Below are positions 6,678 through 14,582 of a stretch of DNA of 26,740 bases, piece by piece. The DNA comes from a virus. The position numbers and the translations under genes are program-made. Below the pieces are notes generated by a model. It was not told the DNA's origin and did not search any database. It saw nothing but the letters and a program-made list of their open reading frames with translations. Positions within the stretch are counted from its first letter, which is position 1. Every line of letters starts with the position of its first letter. The stretch spans positions 1 to 26,740 of IMG/VR virus record IMGVR_UViG_3300044613_000080. One strand, 5' to 3'.

Positions 6678-7433
6678 TCAGAGTAAAGAGATTCTAGGAA
6701 CTCTAGTTTTTGGTTGATTAGATGCTAATAGGGCTAGTAGTGCGCTTTGGGCATCTACAGCTTCTCCACGCTTCATTCCTGCTTTTGGCAAATTCATCTC
6801 TTGCCTTCTAATTTTGTTTATTTCATCAAACTGTGATTGGGCTTGTCTATTGCTTTCTTGACCCATTCTTGCTAAATCTAATCCTTTTTGTGGTCTTAGA
6901 TTGTCGTATAAACCTTGCTCTGTGTTACCCATTAGTCTTTGGAAGAACGATGGCTCTCCTTGAGAAACACCTTGTTGTTTTGCAAGAGCGTCTAAGTATT
7001 CTGGTGTAAATGCACTAGAAGGTAAATCAAACATTCCTTCTCCAGCAAACTGACCACCTGATTCTGATCCTAGTCCTAAGTAATCTAAAAGACCACCCTG
7101 ACCAGACCCTGTAACATTTCCAAAAGCGTTTCCAGTACCTAACGCTGCACTAGAGTTTGGTATTACGCTAGAAAGGGAAAAACTATTACCTGCGGTTGGT
7201 ACAAAAGCACCACCACCCTCTAAGCCAAGGCTACCAAGCATAGAGTTTCCAGTAGCAGAACCTCCAGCACTTCCCATTGATCCCATAATCTGTGGAGCAA
7301 AATAAGAAGCAACCAACGCAGCAGGGAATCCCCAAGACATATTAAAAGGCATCTCTCGGTTCATAAAGGTATCTGCTTCAGCAAAGCCTTTACCGATTGG
7401 CTTAAATATATTGTCTAAAAATGAAAGATTCAT
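6678..7433 (-). CDS. Hypothetical Gly/Ser-rich virion-associated protein
   Basis: About 251 aa from the preferred start. The frame is open to an ATG at 7460, overlapping the preceding gene, but the ATG at 7433 (MNLSFLDNIFKPIG) has a clear TTAAGGATGAT ribosome site and fits spacing better. The N-terminal quarter has an amphipathic helix and a hydrophobic WGFPAALVASYFAPQIMG segment. Residues about 60-130 are low-complexity Gly/Ser/Asn/Ala. The remainder is charged and helical with Gln/Arg-rich text, ending in PRISLL. Glycine-rich hydrophobic proteins of this kind recur in the ejection modules of podoviruses. No family recognised; internal virion protein is the best guess from position. Confidence 0.5.
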   Translation of the reverse strand: MNLSFLDNIFKPIGKGFAEADTFMNREMPFNMSWGFPAALVASYFAPQIMGSMGSAGGSATGNSMLGSLGLEGGGAFVPTAGNSFSLSSVIPNSSAALGTGNAFGNVTGSGQGGLLDYLGLGSESGGQFAGEGMFDLPSSAFTPEYLDALAKQQGVSQGEPSFFQRLMGNTEQGLYDNLRPQKGLDLARMGQESNRQAQSQFDEINKIRRQEMNLPKAGMKRGEAVDAQSALLALLASNQPKTRVPRISLL

Positions 7434-7440
7434 ATCATCC

Positions 7441-8343
7441 TTAACCGAAAAGTCCACCAATTTTCTTATTAATCCCAGTAGCTTGTCCTAATCCAATTAA
7501 GCTAGTTAGATTGCCTAAGAATGATTGTGATGGGTTTCCGTAGATTGGTTGTTGCATAGTGGATGTGCCAGTACTTTCTGTAATGCCACCAGCAGGTGCG
7601 CCATATATAGAACTTAGGTAAGACTGTAATTTAGCCTGTGGTAAGTTTTGCTCGTAGTTAAAGCGATTGATTTGATCTTGTAGAGCCTGTAAGTCATAGG
7701 CTTCACGCGCTTGACCAACATTGGCTAAACGCTCAATATCTGCGTAATCTTGTGCTGCTAGTTGAGGCAACAACATATTTGCAGCTTCTTGTCTTGCTCT
7801 TTCATCTGCATAATTTTGATATGCTAGTTTTCCTGCTGTCTCTGTTAGGTTACGAGAAAATATGTCTCCAGCCTTACCTTCTAATCGACCCATTGCGCCT
7901 GAACCATAACGACCTGCCGATGATGCTTTAGATGTTATGTCTTGAATAGAGGATGCAAATGCTTCTTGAGCTTGACGAGCAGCAGGAGCAAAAGCACCCT
8001 GAAAGAATGGGTTTCCCTGTAGATACTCACCGCCTGCCGTACGCTGTGCCTGTGTCTGTGCTTGGCGCAATAAGGGGCTACCCCCCATCGCTCGTTGTTC
8101 TGCGCTCTGTAGTGCCGATAAAGTGGTTTGTGATGGACTTACAAAGGTTTGTCCAGGGAAGTAACTAGGTGCTTGGGTCTCATACAGTCTACGAGCCTCA
8201 CCAAGACCAAATTCTACATAAGGCTGTAGCATTGGGTCTAGTTGAGTAACAGACCTACCACTTTGGCTTTGGTTAATATTCTGTGTTCCTTGTTGGCTAG
8301 ATCCACCAAATAGACCACCGATTGCTTTTCCGATACCACTCAT
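7441..8343 (-). CDS. Putative DNA-ejection/internal virion protein (300 aa)
   Basis: 300 aa. The text PYVEFGLGEARRLYETQAPS, then YFPGQTFVSPSQTT, NPFFQGAF and SAGRYGSGAMGRLEGKAG matches a conserved phage family that commonly follows tail-hub genes and is annotated as internal or injection protein. The N-terminus MSGIGKAIGGLFGG and the C-terminus GINKKIGGLFG are both Gly-rich amphipathic segments with the same GGLFG string, perhaps membrane-active. The middle is helical and rich in Ala, Gln and Arg. AAGGAG precedes the ATG. A role in the ejected complex that carries DNA through the envelope is inferred from position and from related phage families. Confidence 0.6.
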   Translation of the reverse strand: MSGIGKAIGGLFGGSSQQGTQNINQSQSGRSVTQLDPMLQPYVEFGLGEARRLYETQAPSYFPGQTFVSPSQTTLSALQSAEQRAMGGSPLLRQAQTQAQRTAGGEYLQGNPFFQGAFAPAARQAQEAFASSIQDITSKASSAGRYGSGAMGRLEGKAGDIFSRNLTETAGKLAYQNYADERARQEAANMLLPQLAAQDYADIERLANVGQAREAYDLQALQDQINRFNYEQNLPQAKLQSYLSSIYGAPAGGITESTGTSTMQQPIYGNPSQSFLGNLTSLIGLGQATGINKKIGGLFG

Positions 8344-8344
8344 A

Positions 8345-8731
8345 CTAAAGCTCCTTTATCCATTTTCTAGGGCTAAACCCTAGTTTTCTTGCTACTTGAT
8401 CCCAACCTTTTCTATGGGAGTCAAAGGTTATTGTTCTTGCACCGCCAACAACAGCAATCTCTTGGATTGCTTGCCAACAAGGTTCAAGGTTATGCTCAAA
8501 ATAAGCACACCATATATGTAGGTTATCGCCTTGGGGTTGCAGAACCGAAAAACCAACTAATCGGTTGTCCTGCTTGAAAGCCCATAAAAGAGCTTTACTG
8601 TTGAAACAATCTACATATACATCCTCAGGAATCCAATCCTCAGGAGACTTGCTTAATATTGTTTGTAAACCTTTTCTTACAAAAGTCCAATACATCCGTA
8701 ATTCGTGTGGCTGTATGTAGACTTTTTCCAT
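8345..8731 (-). CDS. GNAT-fold-like protein (128 aa)
   Basis: 128 aa, no tail-protein features. The middle (LLWAFKQDNRLVGFSVLQPQ, then LHIWCAYFE) looks like the central strands of an acetyltransferase fold. The C-terminal ARTITFDSHRKGWDQVARKL followed by GFSPRKWIKEL resembles the conserved last strand and helix of GNAT-like proteins in many podoviruses, found at this same location between tail hub and ejection genes. PEDWIPEDVYVDC (about residues 30-42) is the other block I recognise from that family. The typical acetyl-CoA loop Q/RxxGxG/A is not evident, so catalytic activity is doubtful. It may be a structural or assembly factor. A candidate promoter lies directly upstream. Confidence 0.6.
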   Translation of the reverse strand: MEKVYIQPHELRMYWTFVRKGLQTILSKSPEDWIPEDVYVDCFNSKALLWAFKQDNRLVGFSVLQPQGDNLHIWCAYFEHNLEPCWQAIQEIAVVGGARTITFDSHRKGWDQVARKLGFSPRKWIKEL

Positions 8732-8775
8732 ACCACAATTTTACATATTATAAAATATAAATGTATTATTTTTAA
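8732..8775 (-). promoter_or_regulatory. Candidate sigma70-type promoter before the GNAT-like gene
   Basis: This 40-base AT-rich gap holds TATAAT (minus strand, 8752-8747), with TTAAAA (8775-8770) 17 bases upstream, which matches TTGACA at four of six positions. Predicted initiation is near 8740, leaving only about 10 bases before the ATG at 8731. There is no good Shine-Dalgarno, so the transcript would be nearly leaderless or the gene is read from upstream transcripts. An AT-rich gap can give such matches by chance. Confidence 0.4.
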
Positions 8776-9569
8776 CCAACGATCACATATTTATATGTCA
8801 TTCCTGAAACTGAATTAGCCGGATGACTAATGGTTGCAGATCCATTCTGAACTGCCGATATATAAGGCATTGTAAAAAGATTACTGGTATAGCCATTCGA
8901 TGATAAATAACTCATGGTGGCTATGATGCTTGGTGTTGCTGGTCTAGTTGGTGTGCTTTGTGTTGCAAAATGCTCAATGCTTACACCAATGTCGGTTGGT
9001 CTCCAATACAACTCTACATAATCATCTTTTTGCAATGCAATAAAGAAGTTTAGTGCTGCAATAGCTTGACTAGCAGCACCACTTGATTTTCTAGCTTTAA
9101 TACCAAACTCGCTATTACTGTTTGCTACATTTGTTCCGTTTTTACTAAACCAAATACTAACTGTTTGTGCATCGTTGGTCGTATTAGTTAGTTGTACAGA
9201 AAATTGTATGTTATACAGTCCAGAGTAACCTGCTGTTAGTTTCGTATTACTTACTAGACTTGCGCCTAGGCTATAGTCTGTAGTGCTAAACGACATAACA
9301 TTGGCTGCGGTTGTTGTTGTCGCAGCTTGGTCTGTATCGTCTTGTACCGCTAAATAAGGGAAAAAGGATGCTGCCGATACATCATCGCTTGGCACTAAGA
9401 TAATCGTACTATCTTGACCAATCCGAGCGTCATTGATTGTTGTAGAAGTAGCACTACTTGTAGCTAAAGTAACAGACCCTGTATTGTTGGTCTTGCCATC
9501 CATAATGTTATTGACGATCTCAGCTACTGCTCTTGGATCACCACCTTGAGGGGATAGTCTACGAAACAT
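8772..9569 (-). CDS. Tail fibre/spike-like protein with jelly-roll C-terminus
   Basis: 265 aa. The N-terminal part, DPRAVAEIVNNIMDGKTNNT then SVTLATSSATSTTINDARIG, is an attachment block I recognise from fibre genes of many aquatic podoviruses. After it, LTAGYSGLYNIQFSVQLTNT (about residues 112-131), WFSKNGTNV and ALQKDDYVELYWRPTDIGVS have the alternating pattern of a C1q/TNF-type jelly roll, which commonly ends phage receptor-binding proteins. The gene begins on the A of the tail-hub stop (TAATG), so its translation is coupled to the hub. Likely a fibre or tail-tip protein fixed to the hub; the receptor is unknown. Confidence 0.6.
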   Translation of the reverse strand: MFRRLSPQGGDPRAVAEIVNNIMDGKTNNTGSVTLATSSATSTTINDARIGQDSTIILVPSDDVSAASFFPYLAVQDDTDQAATTTTAANVMSFSTTDYSLGASLVSNTKLTAGYSGLYNIQFSVQLTNTTNDAQTVSIWFSKNGTNVANSNSEFGIKARKSSGAASQAIAALNFFIALQKDDYVELYWRPTDIGVSIEHFATQSTPTRPATPSIIATMSYLSSNGYTSNLFTMPYISAVQNGSATISHPANSVSGMTYKYVIVG

Positions 9570-10993
9570 TATCTGCCCGATGTTTTAACAATATCAATCT
9601 CTACACCAACTGCACTTTTCCAGTTAGCCCCAGTAGGAAATACTTTAACTCTGTGGTAATTACCGCTATTTCTAAAACCGATCCTATTTTCGCTATCTGC
9701 TGCGGTTGCTGTAGGAAAGCTAGGTACTTCGTTTAAAAGATTCCTAGAGGCTATAGAAACGCTTGCAGAGCCTGTATCAATCTTGGGCTTAACCAAAGTA
9801 ATCATGGACTGATTGCCATCGCCTATGTCGTTTGTGGTGATATATCCTGTGGCTGGCTGTCCAGTAAGTGTAACAATCTTTGCACCTTTTACTCCGGCAA
9901 GAACAAACTTGCCACCTGCCCATAAACGAGAGTCAAACGATGTCTCAATAGAATCCATTGTTCCAAAGGTATCCAAGCCTTCTAAGGTTGTTCCTGCGGT
10001 TGCTGCGCTACCTAAATAGTCTGTATTGGCTGTTCCCTCAGACCATTTCCTAGTTTGAAAGTTGTAGATCATGTAGCGTTTTTGAGCAAAAATATCGGTA
10101 TATTGCCAAATGACTAATTTACGGATTACATCTACAGTTGCACTCATTTCGTTTAACTTAGATTGATCTACAAAAGTATAGAAGTGGCGATTTACCTTTT
10201 CTGATCCAATGTCGTTTAGTATCTGACCATCGCAAGAATAGAATCCATCATCTGATAGGAAAAATGTTAGGTTTCCGTACTGGACTACAGAGTTAGACTC
10301 ATAGCATCCAATGTTCTTAGCGATAGTGTCAAACTGAAAGAACAATGGCGCACCAACATACGACATACGCACAATAGAACGCTCTAGTAAGACTAAGCCA
10401 AACTCGCCACCAGTAACACCACGCACATCGCCACCATCGGGCAATACTTGGCTGTCAGATTGACTGGTGGTTGCTGGAGTCCAATCTGTCTCATCGTTAA
10501 TATCAGACCAATAGACTGTGGATTCTTCTCCTGCTACATTGCCTGCGACCACAAAATCACGAACTGCTGCTACAAATCTAGCTGTTGGTGCTGCTGCTGC
10601 CAAGTCTGCAAATGCTGTAGAACTTGCAAGATCCCAACGCTGTAACTTGGCAACTCCATTAGCAACAATAACAGATGAGCCAAACTGAGCAAAGTTCCAA
10701 CGATTAGTTCCTGTGTAGTTTCCAGACTTAGATACATTGTCTACACTTAGATCAGAAGAATCAAACTTATATAGCTTAGTGAAGCTACCAGCAAATAATG
10801 TAGATGTGCCTGCGTATTTAGAAACAAACACATTGTTTAGGTTTGTGTCTGCTGCTGCAGATAGGTCTACTGCGCTAGGCAAAGTACCATAGCCAATTGC
10901 TTGTGGCACTACATTGTATGCTTCTTGTAGTGCACCAGCGACACCTGGTTGGTCTGGTAACCACTCCTCAAACTGAATTACTGATTTAGCCAT
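9569..10993 (-). CDS. P22 gp10-like tail hub (packaged-DNA stabilisation protein)
   Basis: 474 aa, almost the length of P22 gp10. The start MAKSVIQFEEWLPDQPG is followed by repeated beta-propeller-like text: a FAGSFTKLYKFD strand pair, NRWNFAQFGSSVIVANG, FVAAVRDFVVAGNVAGEEST, VYWSDINDETDWTP, and LLERSIVRMSYVGAPLFFQF with IAKNIGCYESNSVV. This order (FTKLYKF, W-FAQFGSSVI, V-WS...DWTP, SI-RM.Y.G.P..F.F..I...G) is characteristic of the gp10 tail-hub family. The protein closes the portal-adaptor channel and holds packaged DNA. It overlaps the upstream repeat protein by 16 bases and the downstream fibre by 1. Confidence 0.85.
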   Translation of the reverse strand: MAKSVIQFEEWLPDQPGVAGALQEAYNVVPQAIGYGTLPSAVDLSAAADTNLNNVFVSKYAGTSTLFAGSFTKLYKFDSSDLSVDNVSKSGNYTGTNRWNFAQFGSSVIVANGVAKLQRWDLASSTAFADLAAAAPTARFVAAVRDFVVAGNVAGEESTVYWSDINDETDWTPATTSQSDSQVLPDGGDVRGVTGGEFGLVLLERSIVRMSYVGAPLFFQFDTIAKNIGCYESNSVVQYGNLTFFLSDDGFYSCDGQILNDIGSEKVNRHFYTFVDQSKLNEMSATVDVIRKLVIWQYTDIFAQKRYMIYNFQTRKWSEGTANTDYLGSAATAGTTLEGLDTFGTMDSIETSFDSRLWAGGKFVLAGVKGAKIVTLTGQPATGYITTNDIGDGNQSMITLVKPKIDTGSASVSIASRNLLNEVPSFPTATAADSENRIGFRNSGNYHRVKVFPTGANWKSAVGVEIDIVKTSGR

Positions 10994-11586
10994 GTGTTAT
11001 TTCCAATATTTTTATCGTTCCAACTATTTGCTACTACTGATACATTTGTCCATGTATTAGAACCAACAGATGAATCTGTCCATGTATCACTAGAAACAGT
11101 AGATGTATTCCATGTATTTGCTACAGTAGAAACATCAGACCATTCTTCTCCATATATATATCCTGTAGCTGTAAATGTTACAGTTCCAGTTAAAGTTCCA
11201 TTTCCAGCAAAAACAGCATTTCCTGTACCACCAATTGTGGCAATTCCTGTGATACTTCCAAATCCTTCGGCAATAATGCCACCAAGACCAGTAATAGTTG
11301 CATTACCTGTAATTGATCCTGTAGACAAGCGTAAACGAATACCTGCACCAGTTGCTGTAGCATCAGCAGTAATAGAAGCCTCAGAAAGCCTTAAACGGAT
11401 GCCTAAGCCACTTATAGATCCTGTGCCTGTAATAGATGCACTACCAGCTCGTATTGCATTAGGAACAGCATTTACTGTGCCAATCCCTGTGATAGAGGCA
11501 CTAGCCTCTGTTGGTAATACATCTCCTACAGCATAGCCGTAATCCCAATACCCATATAGAACATACTGATCTGTATATTTAGACAT
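10978..11586 (-). CDS. Beta-repeat structural protein with Trp-repeat tail (202 aa)
   Basis: After a Tyr-rich N-terminus (YVLYGYWDYGYAVGD), residues about 28-146 form roughly six imperfect repeats of 20-21 residues built on SITGxGxIxGxGxRLRL, predicting a beta-solenoid or stacked fibre. Residues 147-202 switch to a second repeat of 10 residues with Trp at each turn (VANTWNTSTV, SSDTWTDSSV, GSNTWTNVSV, VANSWNDKNI, GNNTWLNQ). It starts with TAATG coupling to the preceding small gene and overlaps the tail hub by 16 bases. The location between fibre modules and hub suggests a tail-fibre or baseplate component. No named family is recognised, and the function is inferred. Confidence 0.6.
   Translation of the reverse strand: MSKYTDQYVLYGYWDYGYAVGDVLPTEASASITGIGTVNAVPNAIRAGSASITGTGSISGLGIRLRLSEASITADATATGAGIRLRLSTGSITGNATITGLGGIIAEGFGSITGIATIGGTGNAVFAGNGTLTGTVTFTATGYIYGEEWSDVSTVANTWNTSTVSSDTWTDSSVGSNTWTNVSVVANSWNDKNIGNNTWLNQ
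10981..11148 (-). repeat. Coding repeat of 10 residues (30 bases) with Trp each turn
   Basis: Six tryptophans are spaced 10 residues apart in the last 56 codons of the repeat protein. The DNA copies are diverged but keep the CATGTATT / CCATGTAT-like core on the plus strand several times between 11048 and 11120. The preceding region 11149-11505 carries a different 60-63-base coding repeat. Confidence 0.65.
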
Positions 11587-11795
11587 TACTGTAAAGTGTT
11601 AATAAATTCTGTTGCCTGTTCTTGCGACATCACATTCCCATCGGCATCTTGCAGTTCTGCACCAGCTAAAACTTCTTTTTTGAAGTTAGCAAAATCAGTA
11701 TTTTGAGGGTCGAACGGGATAAAAGCGTTGTCGGATAGGCGTTCAACAATATTTACAGAGCCAAAACTAGGTTTTATTAATTTGTATGCAATCAT
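11586..11795 (-). CDS. Small XkdW-like protein linked to tail-fibre genes (69 aa)
   Basis: 69 aa, starting MIAYKLIKPSFGSVNIVERL and ending in an acidic DADGNVMSQEQATEFINTLQ. Small acidic proteins with a text like FIPFDPxNxDYxxFKKxxxxG, then D.DG, are widespread beside phage tail-fibre genes and are often grouped with XkdW-like proteins. They may assist fibre assembly, or may be small structural proteins. The start overlaps the stop of the receptor-binding module by ATGA, and its stop overlaps the next gene by TAATG, so the three are translated as a coupled set. Soluble, with no membrane segment or signal. The assignment is by pattern and position. Confidence 0.5.
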   Translation of the reverse strand: MIAYKLIKPSFGSVNIVERLSDNAFIPFDPQNTDFANFKKEVLAGAELQDADGNVMSQEQATEFINTLQ

Positions 11796-12835
11796 AATTC
11801 AATACTCGCAGTCCAAGATGAAAAATAATACCCAGCATCTGCTGTAGAAGTCGCTGTTCTTGCTTCTCTATATCCTTTAGTTGTGCTACCTTCTACACCT
11901 GTTGTTGTGCCAAACCCAGAATTAGCTTGATTTGTTAATACTATTGTTGGAGCTGCTCGTTTTTCAACTTTAAACTGACTAATAGCCCAATATACGCTAC
12001 CAGATACTGTTCTTCCATTAAACATAGAAATTGAATTAATGTCCGTTCCACTATTTTCATAATAGCGTTGGCAAAGCTGCAGTTCTGTAGTGTAAGGTCT
12101 GTAATCAAAGCTAGTAGCTGTAGAGCCTACCTCAAGCTGAACTCCAGTAATGTAGAAGGTAGCACCGTTTGTACCGACTACGGATGTTGCTCCTGTGGCT
12201 GAACGATAATCTGCTCCAGCCCATGCACTAGCAGTACCACTAAATGTAGAACCAGTTCCAAGACTAAAACTAAGTAGAATGCCAATTCCGTTTGTAGTTA
12301 GCCAAGTTCCGCTTGTATCACCAGCAATTGTTATGGACTTTTGTTCCCATGTGCTAGCGGAAGAAACAGTGTAGCTAAATGGGTAAGAACGATTTTGTGC
12401 GCTATTTTGCAAAGCGCCACCAAAAGTACCAGTTAAACTAGAACGAACCCAAAAACTAAGAGTAATTGTTTTTGCACTTGCAGTTCCCCAACCTAAATCA
12501 AAAACATTTAAACCCTCAATTGGTTGATAAGCAAGAAAAACTTCCGAAGCTCCTACTGTGTATGCTGAAGATGATGTAAAACCAAGATATTTTATAAATC
12601 CTGCTGGTGGTGTTACTGAACCTGCGTTTTGTTGCCAAGTTGCTTTTGACGCTTGACTTGCAACATATGCCCACCTATCTACAGTATATCCGTTGGCTGT
12701 ACCACTAGCACCAGCATTACGCTGGTCAATCACCATTGCACCATTAATAATGCGGTTCTTGAACCCAAAGCTACTATCGGAGTTAAACTCTCCAGCTTGG
12801 GTTATTCCGTTTGAGCCGTCAATAGTGATGGGCAT
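11792..12835 (-). CDS. Tail-fibre receptor-binding module, carbohydrate-binding-like (347 aa)
   Basis: 347 aa. Residues about 25-50 (FKNRIINGAMVIDQRNAGAS) followed by YTVDRWAY (about 52-59) are a well-known opening of phage tail-fibre domains. AKTITLSFWVRSS and the block ITGVQLEVGSTATSFDYRPY, then ELQLCQRYYE (about 222-257), complete a beta-sandwich unit resembling carbohydrate-binding modules. The C-terminal ~90 residues vary most in such proteins and probably contact the host glycan. N-terminus MPITIDGSNGITQAGEFNSD is the linker type shared by this fibre array. It starts on the A of the S74 gene stop (TAATG), so production is tied to that gene. The module is recognised with confidence; the ligand is unknown. 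Confidence 0.75.
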   Translation of the reverse strand: MPITIDGSNGITQAGEFNSDSSFGFKNRIINGAMVIDQRNAGASGTANGYTVDRWAYVASQASKATWQQNAGSVTPPAGFIKYLGFTSSSAYTVGASEVFLAYQPIEGLNVFDLGWGTASAKTITLSFWVRSSLTGTFGGALQNSAQNRSYPFSYTVSSASTWEQKSITIAGDTSGTWLTTNGIGILLSFSLGTGSTFSGTASAWAGADYRSATGATSVVGTNGATFYITGVQLEVGSTATSFDYRPYTTELQLCQRYYENSGTDINSISMFNGRTVSGSVYWAISQFKVEKRAAPTIVLTNQANSGFGTTTGVEGSTTKGYREARTATSTADAGYYFSSWTASIEL

Positions 12836-13632
12836 TATTCAGTTCCTTTTAATGCAGCGATTTCGATTGCTTGTGTATCTACGATGGCTTTGAGTTCTTG
12901 GATTGCTGCTGTAAGAGTAGCCACCAAAAATGATGTATCAACACCTTGTGGTTTAATGTTTCCATCTTCATCTACCGCATCTTTTTCACCAATTACGCAA
13001 TCAGGCACTACTGCTTGAAGTTCATGGGCAATAAAACCTTGACTTTCTGTGCCGTCAGATTTCCATGTATAAGTAACAGGTTTAAGTTGAGCAACTTTAT
13101 CCAAAGCACCTGTCATTGGTGCAATGTTTTCTTTTAAACGATAATCTGAAGATGTTGAATAAGATGTAGCATTAGTTCCTGTAGATTGAATAGAACCACA
13201 AAGCGAGCCACCCCTACCAAAACCAATAAAATACTGTGTGCCTGTAGAGCTTGATGAATTAATGGTCATAGCACCACCAGTTAAATCACCACTCATTGCG
13301 ATGCCTTTTACACTCCATCCACTAATTATTGATGTGCTTGTAGTACCAACTAATACATTACCACTAGAGTCAATACGCATGGACTCAGCACCACCTTCAG
13401 AAAACGCAATCGTATCTGCTGCTGGGAAGAAGATACCTGTATTGGTATCATCTGATTTAGAAATAACTGGTGCAGATGCAGTACCAGCAGTATGAACTTG
13501 TACTTGCTGACCAGTAGAGATACTTACAGCCGCCGTTGTACCGTTTGTTTGAAGTTGTAATACACCGCTAGTATCGCCAGCAACAGCAATCGCTGTACCG
13601 CTAGTAGTTCCAGCCGAAATTGTTGATGCCAT
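12835..13632 (-). CDS. Tail fibre with C-terminal S74 intramolecular chaperone
   Basis: 265 aa. Residues 1-160 are a Ser/Thr/Gly-rich beta fibre (ISAGTTSGTAIAVAGDTSG, then VSISTGQQVQVH; NTGIFFPAADTIAFSEGG; MRIDSSGNVLVGTTS). From 161 comes the S74 chaperone: SSDYRLKENI, LKPVTYTWK, SQGFIAHELQAVVPDCV, VDTSFLVATLTAAIQELKA. Ser162 and Lys167 have the Ser-x4-Lys spacing of the self-cleaving dyad of endosialidase-type chaperones. The chaperone therefore probably trimerises the fibre and then releases itself by cutting near residue 161. The final helix (TLTAAIQELKAIVDTQAIEI) is the expected coiled coil. Both ends are joined to neighbours by TAATG junctions. Confidence 0.85.
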   Translation of the reverse strand: MASTISAGTTSGTAIAVAGDTSGVLQLQTNGTTAAVSISTGQQVQVHTAGTASAPVISKSDDTNTGIFFPAADTIAFSEGGAESMRIDSSGNVLVGTTSTSIISGWSVKGIAMSGDLTGGAMTINSSSSTGTQYFIGFGRGGSLCGSIQSTGTNATSYSTSSDYRLKENIAPMTGALDKVAQLKPVTYTWKSDGTESQGFIAHELQAVVPDCVIGEKDAVDEDGNIKPQGVDTSFLVATLTAAIQELKAIVDTQAIEIAALKGTE

Positions 13633-13895
13633 TATGCTACTCCTAACTTATTGGCTTGTTCAGCCTTAAATGTTTCGTATGCTTGGCGAACTTCTGGTGT
13701 CCATGCTGCATTGCAGATAGCAACGACATTGGCTGGCTGACCTGTTAAGTTTTGGGCTGGCGTGAGGCTAGTGCGGTGATATGTCTGGCTTAGTTGCTTG
13801 CCATCTTCCATAATGCGAGTCACTTCACGCACTAGAACTGTGCCTTTTTCTGTTACTGTAATTTGGTCTACTACTGTTTCTTTAGTTAATGCCAT
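13632..13895 (-). CDS. Hypothetical small tail-region protein (87 aa)
   Basis: 87 aa, soluble, no named family. MALTKETVVDQITVTEKGTV followed by LVREVTRIMEDGKQLSQTYH reads as a beta hairpin sheet. TSLTPAQNLTGQP and VRQAYETFKAEQANKLGVA read as turns and helices. Small proteins with a V.QI.V...G.V.VR...I..DG..LS...HR pattern recur between fibre genes in aquatic phages. They may be structural or assembly factors. AGGAGA precedes the ATG, and the stop overlaps the next start as TAATG, coupling it to the S74 fibre. A hairpin lies just upstream of its ribosome site. Confidence 0.5.
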   Translation of the reverse strand: MALTKETVVDQITVTEKGTVLVREVTRIMEDGKQLSQTYHRTSLTPAQNLTGQPANVVAICNAAWTPEVRQAYETFKAEQANKLGVA

Positions 13896-13918
13896 TTTGT
13901 TTCTCCTATTAAAATCTG

Positions 13919-13939
13919 TCTACGCTAGTCTGGCGTAGA
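13919..13939 (-). other. Hairpin in the intergenic gap before the 87-aa gene
   Basis: TCTACGC (13919-13925) and GCGTAGA (13933-13939) form a perfect 7-bp stem with a 7-base loop in the 48-base gap between two tail genes. On the minus strand it is followed by CAGATTTTAATAGGAGA, a weak T-run, so it may slow transcription, protect an mRNA end or act as a partial terminator. No strong terminator is claimed. Confidence 0.45.
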
Positions 13940-13943
13940 TAAG

Positions 13944-14573
13944 TTAATCTACTAAATAAAATACATTAAAAAGAATTTCTGCATTTATGTCCACATTAAC
14001 AGCGTTGCCATTGCGAACAGCGCCAGCGTTAGTATAAAAAGTAATTGCTGTACCACCTGCAGCAACTTCTAAAGTATCTCCAGCGTTTGTATTAAAAGAT
14101 GCTTGATAGTTAATTACTGCCACACCATAACTTTTGCTTGCTGCTGACCCAGCTGTAAATGGTAACCCACCAAAATCTATAGCAGTTGCATTGCCAACGG
14201 CTCCGTTAGCGTTGATTCTTACTTGGCAGTAAACAAGGTTTCCAATTTTTGTGTATGAACCAATCTGAAAAGAATAACTTGTTGGCGCAGTAGACCAACC
14301 ACCTTGAAGTGTAGGAGTAAAAGTACCTTCCTCATAATCATCTAGTGTATTAGCGTTTGTGCTTGCTGATTGAGTAGCTGGGAATGTAATGCCAGCACCT
14401 GATGAGGATGCTGTAGCACCACCAACGCCAATCGTTGTGCCAAATGACGGAGTGGTAAGAGTAGCTAATGTTGCCGTGGCTGCTGGTAATGTAAGCGTGT
14501 TTGTTCCCGCTACCGCAGGGGCGGCTAGTGTAATACTGCCTGATGTATCGCCTGAAATAACGACTGAAGACAT
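13944..14573 (-). CDS. Tail-fibre module (209 aa)
   Basis: 209 aa. N-terminus VISGDTSGSITLAAPAVAG, then TNTLTLPAATATL, is a fibre-linker repeat shared in style with the S74 gene. NANTLDDYEEGTFTPTLQGG (about residues 73-92) and SYTKIGNLVYCQVRI (about 107-121) are a beta-strand domain commonly found near the C-terminus of aquatic phage tail fibres. The rest (AIDFGGLPFTAGS, AVINYQASF, ITFYTNAGAV) continues the beta pattern. A structural and probably receptor-facing tail protein. AAGGAT lies ahead of neighbouring starts; a hairpin follows its stop. The domain pattern is recognised; which tail part it forms is inferred. Confidence 0.65.
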   Translation of the reverse strand: MSSVVISGDTSGSITLAAPAVAGTNTLTLPAATATLATLTTPSFGTTIGVGGATASSSGAGITFPATQSASTNANTLDDYEEGTFTPTLQGGWSTAPTSYSFQIGSYTKIGNLVYCQVRINANGAVGNATAIDFGGLPFTAGSAASKSYGVAVINYQASFNTNAGDTLEVAAGGTAITFYTNAGAVRNGNAVNVDINAEILFNVFYLVD

Positions 14574-14582
14574 ATTAAATCC

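Noticed and set aside
7434-7460. Upstream ATG at 7460 for the Gly/Ser-rich protein
   Set aside because: The ATG at 7433 has a better ribosome site (AAGGAT) and avoids a 20-base overlap with the previous gene.
10994-11536. Long plus-strand frame (180 codons) opposite the repeat protein
   Set aside because: It is the antisense of the SITG/RLRL repeats: Pro/Val/Ile-rich, no ribosome site, and explained by repeat codon use on the other strand.
13919-13939. Hairpin as a full terminator
   Set aside because: The stem is good, but the following T-run is short and interrupted; kept only as a hairpin feature.
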